Part shown: positions 6,731-10,287 of the stretch, piece after piece
Layout: every line of letters begins with the position of its first letter
Numbering within the stretch: the first letter of the stretch is position 1
Assembly (NCBI GenBank): GCA_947458305.1
Contig: CANGZO010000070.1
Location: 1-10,287 of the forward strand
Direction of reading: 5' to 3'
Source: Comamonadaceae bacterium
GTDB lineage: Bacteria > Pseudomonadota > Gammaproteobacteria > Burkholderiales > Burkholderiaceae_C
DNA: 10,287 nt
Translations under genes and position numbers: made by a program
The notes under the pieces: generated by a model
Databases searched by the model: none
Told to the model about the DNA's origin: nothing
The model's input: the letters and a program-made list of their open reading frames with translations, nothing else

Positions 6731-7352
6731 GCAGCACCACCAGCGCACCTGCCCCACCCTCGGCAGGCTTGGCCTGAACAAAGGCCATGACCTGATTTTT
6801 TTGCACCAACCAGCTGTGCACCTTGGACTTGAGCACCGGTGTTTTGCCCGGTGAGCCTAGGCCCTTGCCGTGCACCACACGCAAACAGCGCAAGCCCTGT
6901 CGGTGCGCCTGACGGATGAACTCGGCCAGCACCACTCGGGCTTCGTCGCTGCGCAGACCATGCAAGTCGATCTCGCGCTGAATGGACCAGTCGCCCTTGC
7001 GCAGTTTGTGGATCACATCGCGGCCAATGCCAGGGCGGCGAAAACTCAGGGCGTCGTCGGTGTCGAGCAAGGTGCTGGCGTCGAATTCGTCGCTGAGGCA
7101 ATCGCGCAGCACCGCTTTGTTGTCCAACTGGCGTTGGTGGGCAACCGGTGCGGGGCTGGGCCCTGTCAAGCTGACTTGGTCGTGATCGGGCAAGCGCTGA
7201 ACCTCGCCCACGGCCCGAACAAACAAATTGATTTCAGCCTCGCGCTGCTTGGCAGCCAGCGCCTGGGCAGCGGCCAAAGCTTGCGCCTGCGCTTGTGCCT
7301 CGGCCAGTTTTTGCCGAACTTTTTTCAGGTCTTGCAGCGCATTGATTTTCAC
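6714..7352 (-). CDS. Smr-domain protein (SmrA/SmrB-like, MutS2 C-terminal domain family)
   Basis: This 212-residue protein starts at GTG 7352-7350, which has GGAG seven bases upstream. A longer frame from TTG 7391 lacks a ribosome binding site. Residues 9-40 are a charged, Gln/Ala-rich helix, probably a coiled coil, followed by INLFVRAVGEVQRL (41-54), a conserved leader of proteobacterial Smr proteins. The segment RRPGIGRDVIHKLRKG (105-120) precedes the Smr domain (about 127-209), which carries DLHG (129-132) and HGKG (161-164). E. coli SmrB, of similar length and layout, cleaves mRNA between collided ribosomes; MutS2 Smr domains nick DNA or act at stalled ribosomes. By homology this is a probable nuclease in ribosome rescue, but the substrate is not shown by sequence. 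It lies 61 bp downstream of the globin gene on the same strand. Confidence 0.94.
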   Translation of the reverse strand: MKINALQDLKKVRQKLAEAQAQAQALAAAQALAAKQREAEINLFVRAVGEVQRLPDHDQVSLTGPSPAPVAHQRQLDNKAVLRDCLSDEFDASTLLDTDDALSFRRPGIGRDVIHKLRKGDWSIQREIDLHGLRSDEARVVLAEFIRQAHRQGLRCLRVVHGKGLGSPGKTPVLKSKVHSWLVQKNQVMAFVQAKPAEGGAGALVVLLKSGA

Positions 7353-7359
7353 AAAAGGA

Positions 7360-7363
7360 CTCC
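7360..7363 (-). promoter_or_regulatory. Ribosome binding site for the Smr protein
   Basis: GGAG on the minus strand lies seven bases before the GTG at 7352-7350. It fixes the start there, giving MKINALQDLKK as N-terminus. Confidence 0.65.
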
Positions 7364-7413
7364 GGGCTGGGCATTCAGGGGCTGGGGCCAAGCACGCTCA
7401 CACCCCGGGCGCG

Positions 7414-7818
7414 TCAAGCGCCACGGTTGCGCATCCAATCGGCGGTTTTGAAAAAGCTGGCGTTCAAACGCTCGCGCAGCACGGGATCGACATTCAACTC
7501 GGTCATGGCCTGGTCCATGCAGGCCAGCCACTGGTCACGCTCGAGCACCCCAATCGAAAACGGCATGTGCCGCATGCGCAAACGCGGGTGGCCAAAACGC
7601 TCGGTGTAATGCTCGGGCCCACCCAACCAGCCACACAGAAACCAAAACAGTTTGTCGCGGGCGCCATCCAAAGTGCTGCCATGGGCGTCGCGCAGCGCTT
7701 TGAAGCCGGGCTCCATGTCCATCAGGTCATAAAAACGATCGGCCAGGGCACGCACAACGCCTTCGCCACCGATCCAGGCAAAAGGTGTGTCAAACGGGGG
7801 CTTGTCTTCCATATTCAT
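7414..7818 (-). CDS. Group II truncated haemoglobin (trHbO/GlbO-like)
   Basis: This 134-residue protein is a cytoplasmic haem protein with a 2-over-2 globin fold that binds O2, CO or NO. Family members are tied to O2 delivery, peroxide chemistry or reactive nitrogen protection. By alignment from memory with M. tuberculosis trHbO, the proximal His F8 is H84 in HPRLRMRHMPF (77-87), Trp G8 (the group II hallmark) is W97, Tyr B10 is Y30 in DRFY, and the CD1 residue is H46 rather than Tyr. His at CD1 is known from other proteobacterial group II globins. The gene begins 45 bp after the permease stop. A -10-like CACAAT sits just before the ATG and no Shine-Dalgarno is seen. A second in-frame ATG two codons later (7812) is also possible. 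Confidence 0.96.
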   Translation of the reverse strand: MNMEDKPPFDTPFAWIGGEGVVRALADRFYDLMDMEPGFKALRDAHGSTLDGARDKLFWFLCGWLGGPEHYTERFGHPRLRMRHMPFSIGVLERDQWLACMDQAMTELNVDPVLRERLNASFFKTADWMRNRGA

Positions 7819-7826
7819 AAGGCGCG

Positions 7827-7832
7827 ATTGTG
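7827..7832 (-). promoter_or_regulatory. -10-like CACAAT adjacent to the globin start
   Basis: CACAAT on the minus strand (7832-7827) is 4 of 6 to consensus with the key -11A and -7T. It would place +1 at about 7820, two bases before the ATG. No -35 is recognisable. With no Shine-Dalgarno present, a near-leaderless transcript is possible in addition to read-through from the permease gene. Confidence 0.32.
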
Positions 7833-7863
7833 CAGTGTTGCAAAGGGCCCGGAGCCAGTGGGA

Positions 7864-10287
7864 TCACTGCGCCGATTGGCGCAGTGTCTGAACCACGGGT
7901 TGACGCAAAACGCCGGCCAAGCTCAGGCTGCCCGCACCCCACGCCAACAAGGCACCCGCCAGGCCACCGGCCAAAGGCACCCACAAAGGCGGCTGCCAAG
8001 CGAACTCAAAAGCGTACCGCGCCAAGGCCCAGCCCACCACCAGCGCCATGGCACTGGCCATGAAGCCGGCCAACCATCCAATGCCCAAGAGCTCGGTACG
8101 CTGCACCTGCGCCAGCAGGCTGCGGCCCGCGCCCAGCGCCCGCATGATGGCGTACTCGCGCTCACGCGCTTGGCGGCTGGCGCCCACGGCGGCCAGTAAG
8201 ACCATGAGGCCCGCCGCCAAGGTGAAGGCAAACAAGAACTCGACGGCTCGGATCACCTGGTCCATCACCCGCTGCACCTGGGCCAGCGTGCTGCGCATGT
8301 CCACACTGGTGATGTTGGGGAACTCGTTGACCATGGCATTTTCAAAATTGGGCGCACCTTGCGGCGACCGAAAAGCGGCCATGTAGGTCATGGGCAGGTC
8401 GGGCATGCTGGAGACGGGGAACAGCATGAAGAAATTGGCCCGCATCGAGCCCCAGTCGACTTTGCGCAGCGAAGTCACGCGGGCCTCGTGCGCTTGCCCA
8501 GCGATGTCAAAACCCAAAAGATCCCCCAGCTTGACCCCCAGCGCTTTGGCGATGCCCTCTTCCACGCTCACACCCCCCACCTCTTCAGATTGCCAGCGCC
8601 CTGCCACCAAAGGGTTGTGGGCTGGCAAGTCGGCGCTGTGCGAGAGGTTGATCTCGCGGTCCAAAAACCGCTTACCGCGATCGGCTTCCAAATCATCTGG
8701 CCCCAAAACGCGGCCATTGATGGCCACCAAACGACCCCGGATCATGGGGAACCAGTCAGGCGACTGCACCCCCGCATTTTTCAGGTGCGCCAAAAACGCC
8801 TCGGCCTGCTCGGGCTGCACGTTGATGACAAACCGGTCGGGCGCGTTCACCGGGGTGGCCTGGCGCCAACTGGCGATCAGGTCGGTGCGCAGCAAGACCA
8901 ACAGCGCCAGCGCCAGCAAACCGACCGACAAGGCACTGACCTGCACCACCGCAAACACGGGACGTGCCGCCACTTGGCGCGTGGCCAAGCGCAGCCAACG
9001 GGGGGCTGATTCGTCGGGTACCGAGCGGCGTAGCACCCACAAAGCCGCAGCAGCCAGCGCAGCAAACACCACCAGCGCCAGCGCAAAACCGCCCACCGTG
9101 ATCAAGCCCAAGGTCAAGTTGCGGCTGACCATGAGCAAGGTCAGCGCAAAGCCGATCAAACCCATCACCAGCACCAAACCCGAGCGCACCTGTACGCTGC
9201 CCAAATCACGCCGGATCACGCGCAGCGGCGGCACCTTCGCCAACTGCAAGACCGGCGGCAAGCCAAAGGCCACCAACAATGTCAGACCCATGGCCAAACC
9301 CATCGCGGCGGGCTGCCAACTGGCGCTGGGCAAATTGGCCTCCACCAAGCCGGCCAGCAAAAACACAAAGCCCAAATGCACGGCATAACCGGCCAGCACC
9401 CCCAACACGCTGGCGACCACGCCCGCGCCCAAAAACTCCAGGCCATAACTCAAAGTGAGTGTGCGCTGGCTTTGCCCCAAAACTCGCAGCAAAGCGCAGG
9501 CATCAAGTTGGCGTTCGGCAAAACTGCGCGCCGCCAAAGCCACAGCCACAGCGCAGAGCAAGGCCGCCAACAAAGCCACCAAGTTCAAAAACTGCGAAGC
9601 ACGGTCCAAGGTTTGCCGCATCTCGGGGCGACCGCTTTCGAGCGACTCGACCTTCACGCCACGCACCTCGGGCTTGTCCACTTCCGCACGCGCCCAAGGC
9701 AAAAACTGGCCCACGGCCGCATCGCTGCCGGCCACCGCCATGCGCCAGCTCACCCGGCTCGCTGGCTGCACCAAACCGGTCGACGCCAGATCGGCCTGGT
9801 TCATCATCACGCGGGGCGCAAAAGCCATGAAACCGGCCCCCCGGTCGGGCTCGCGCGTGATGGTGGCGACAATTCGCAGGCTGCGATCACCCAGCCCCAG
9901 CATCTGCCCAACCTGCAGGTTCAACGCTTCGAGCAAAGCCGCATCGACCCAGACCTCGCCCTCAGGCGGAATGGTGGCCGCTGGCTGACCTGCAATTTCC
10001 AAACGGCCACGCAGGGGGTAACCGGGCTCCACGGCTTTGAGGGCGACCAAGCGGGTGGCGGGGGGATTGGCGGAAGAGGTGTTGGCTTCTGCCTTGGGCA
10101 TGGCGCGCGCCATGGTCGGGAAACTCACATTGGTGTTGGTTTGCAAGCCCGCCGCTTGGGCTTGGCGCACAAAGGCATCCGGCGTGCGCTGGTCGCTCAC
10201 CACCACCGCATCGCCGCCCAAGAGTTGACGGGCATCGCGCCACAAACCCGACTGCATGCGGTCGGCCAAAAAGCCCACCGCTGTCAA
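7864..10287 (-). CDS. FtsX-family ABC transporter permease, YbbP-like (partial, N-terminus off window)
   Basis: The 807 visible residues lack the true start: the frame is open to the window edge and the first residues (TAVGFLADRMQ) look like the end of the first membrane helix. Probably 30-40 residues are missing. Membrane segments are visible at about 233-255, 286-313, 325-350, 370-388, 391-418, 447-468, 682-702, 735-757 and 769-790. Two FtsX-like domains lie at about 235-355 and 685-800, the second with the motif RQAREREYAIMRALGA (705-720). Large periplasmic regions lie between helix 1 and 233 (with DARQLLGGDAVV, 18-29) and at 470-680 (with LRKVDWGSMRANFF, 607-620). This duplicated layout matches E. 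coli YbbP, which works with the LolD-like ATPase YbbA. Such proteins use ATP in the cytoplasm to move or extract hydrophobic substrates rather than import solutes. A YbbA-type ATPase would be expected upstream, beyond the right edge. Confidence 0.93.
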   Translation of the reverse strand: MTAVGFLADRMQSGLWRDARQLLGGDAVVVSDQRTPDAFVRQAQAAGLQTNTNVSFPTMARAMPKAEANTSSANPPATRLVALKAVEPGYPLRGRLEIAGQPAATIPPEGEVWVDAALLEALNLQVGQMLGLGDRSLRIVATITREPDRGAGFMAFAPRVMMNQADLASTGLVQPASRVSWRMAVAGSDAAVGQFLPWARAEVDKPEVRGVKVESLESGRPEMRQTLDRASQFLNLVALLAALLCAVAVALAARSFAERQLDACALLRVLGQSQRTLTLSYGLEFLGAGVVASVLGVLAGYAVHLGFVFLLAGLVEANLPSASWQPAAMGLAMGLTLLVAFGLPPVLQLAKVPPLRVIRRDLGSVQVRSGLVLVMGLIGFALTLLMVSRNLTLGLITVGGFALALVVFAALAAAALWVLRRSVPDESAPRWLRLATRQVAARPVFAVVQVSALSVGLLALALLVLLRTDLIASWRQATPVNAPDRFVINVQPEQAEAFLAHLKNAGVQSPDWFPMIRGRLVAINGRVLGPDDLEADRGKRFLDREINLSHSADLPAHNPLVAGRWQSEEVGGVSVEEGIAKALGVKLGDLLGFDIAGQAHEARVTSLRKVDWGSMRANFFMLFPVSSMPDLPMTYMAAFRSPQGAPNFENAMVNEFPNITSVDMRSTLAQVQRVMDQVIRAVEFLFAFTLAAGLMVLLAAVGASRQAREREYAIMRALGAGRSLLAQVQRTELLGIGWLAGFMASAMALVVGWALARYAFEFAWQPPLWVPLAGGLAGALLAWGAGSLSLAGVLRQPVVQTLRQSAQ

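Noticed and set aside
7353..7391. TTG start adding 13 residues to the Smr protein
   Set aside because: The GTG at 7352 has a well-spaced GGAG, and the family N-terminus aligns from MKINALQDLKK.
8359..9388. Two long plus-strand open frames opposite the permease
   Set aside because: Both are antisense to a clearly homologous FtsX-type permease and have shadow-like composition without motifs.
1..10287. Search for CRISPR repeats, tRNAs, transposon ends, toxin-antitoxin pairs or defence genes
   Set aside because: I found no tandem spaced repeats, cloverleaf-like segments, transposase motifs or unassigned small coding pairs. Genes cover nearly all of the window and the gaps are short.

Overview
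The window looks like chromosomal DNA of a Betaproteobacterium, most likely Burkholderiales/Comamonadaceae (Limnohabitans/Rhodoferax-like). This rests on high G+C coding sequence with strong third-position bias, the protein flavour of every gene, and TACAAT-type -10 elements sitting right against start codons. The taxonomic placement is inference from sequence style. I see no tRNA, rRNA, CRISPR array, insertion sequence, phage gene or attachment site.

Layout, left to right. (1) 1-1088, minus strand: an ABC importer operon with the ATPase gene first and the periplasmic substrate-binding protein gene second. The second gene runs off the left edge, and no permease is in view. (2) 1210-1245: a perfect 36-bp palindrome forming the terminator of ychF. 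(3) 1273-2364, minus: the translation-associated ATPase YchF. (4) 2365-2534: a divergent promoter region. (5) 2535-6696, plus: a tight four-gene run of a UbiH/COQ6-type FAD hydroxylase, a periplasmic DsbC-type disulfide isomerase, a DUF3429 membrane protein and an M61 aminopeptidase. The last three genes are joined by ATGA stop/start overlaps. (6) 6698-6730: a hairpin over the meeting point of two convergent gene ends. (7) 6714-10287, minus: a YbbP-like FtsX-family ABC permease (N-terminus off the right edge), a group II truncated haemoglobin and an Smr-domain nuclease-family protein, in transcription order.

How the genes work together: only local operon logic can be supported. The two left-end genes belong to one NMT1/THI5-like uptake system of unknown substrate. 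The plus-strand run combines ubiquinone-type hydroxylation, periplasmic disulfide repair, an uncharacterised membrane protein and a cytoplasmic peptidase, and is probably one transcript. The right-hand run places an oxygen-binding globin between an export-type permease and a ribosome-rescue-type Smr protein.

Overall this is an ordinary core-genome region. I do not find a convincing new multi-gene system. The observations most worth checking are two probable leaderless or near-leaderless starts (2535 and 7818), the altered DG motif in the FAD enzyme, the uncharacterised DUF3429 protein translationally coupled to its neighbours, and the globin-Smr pairing.
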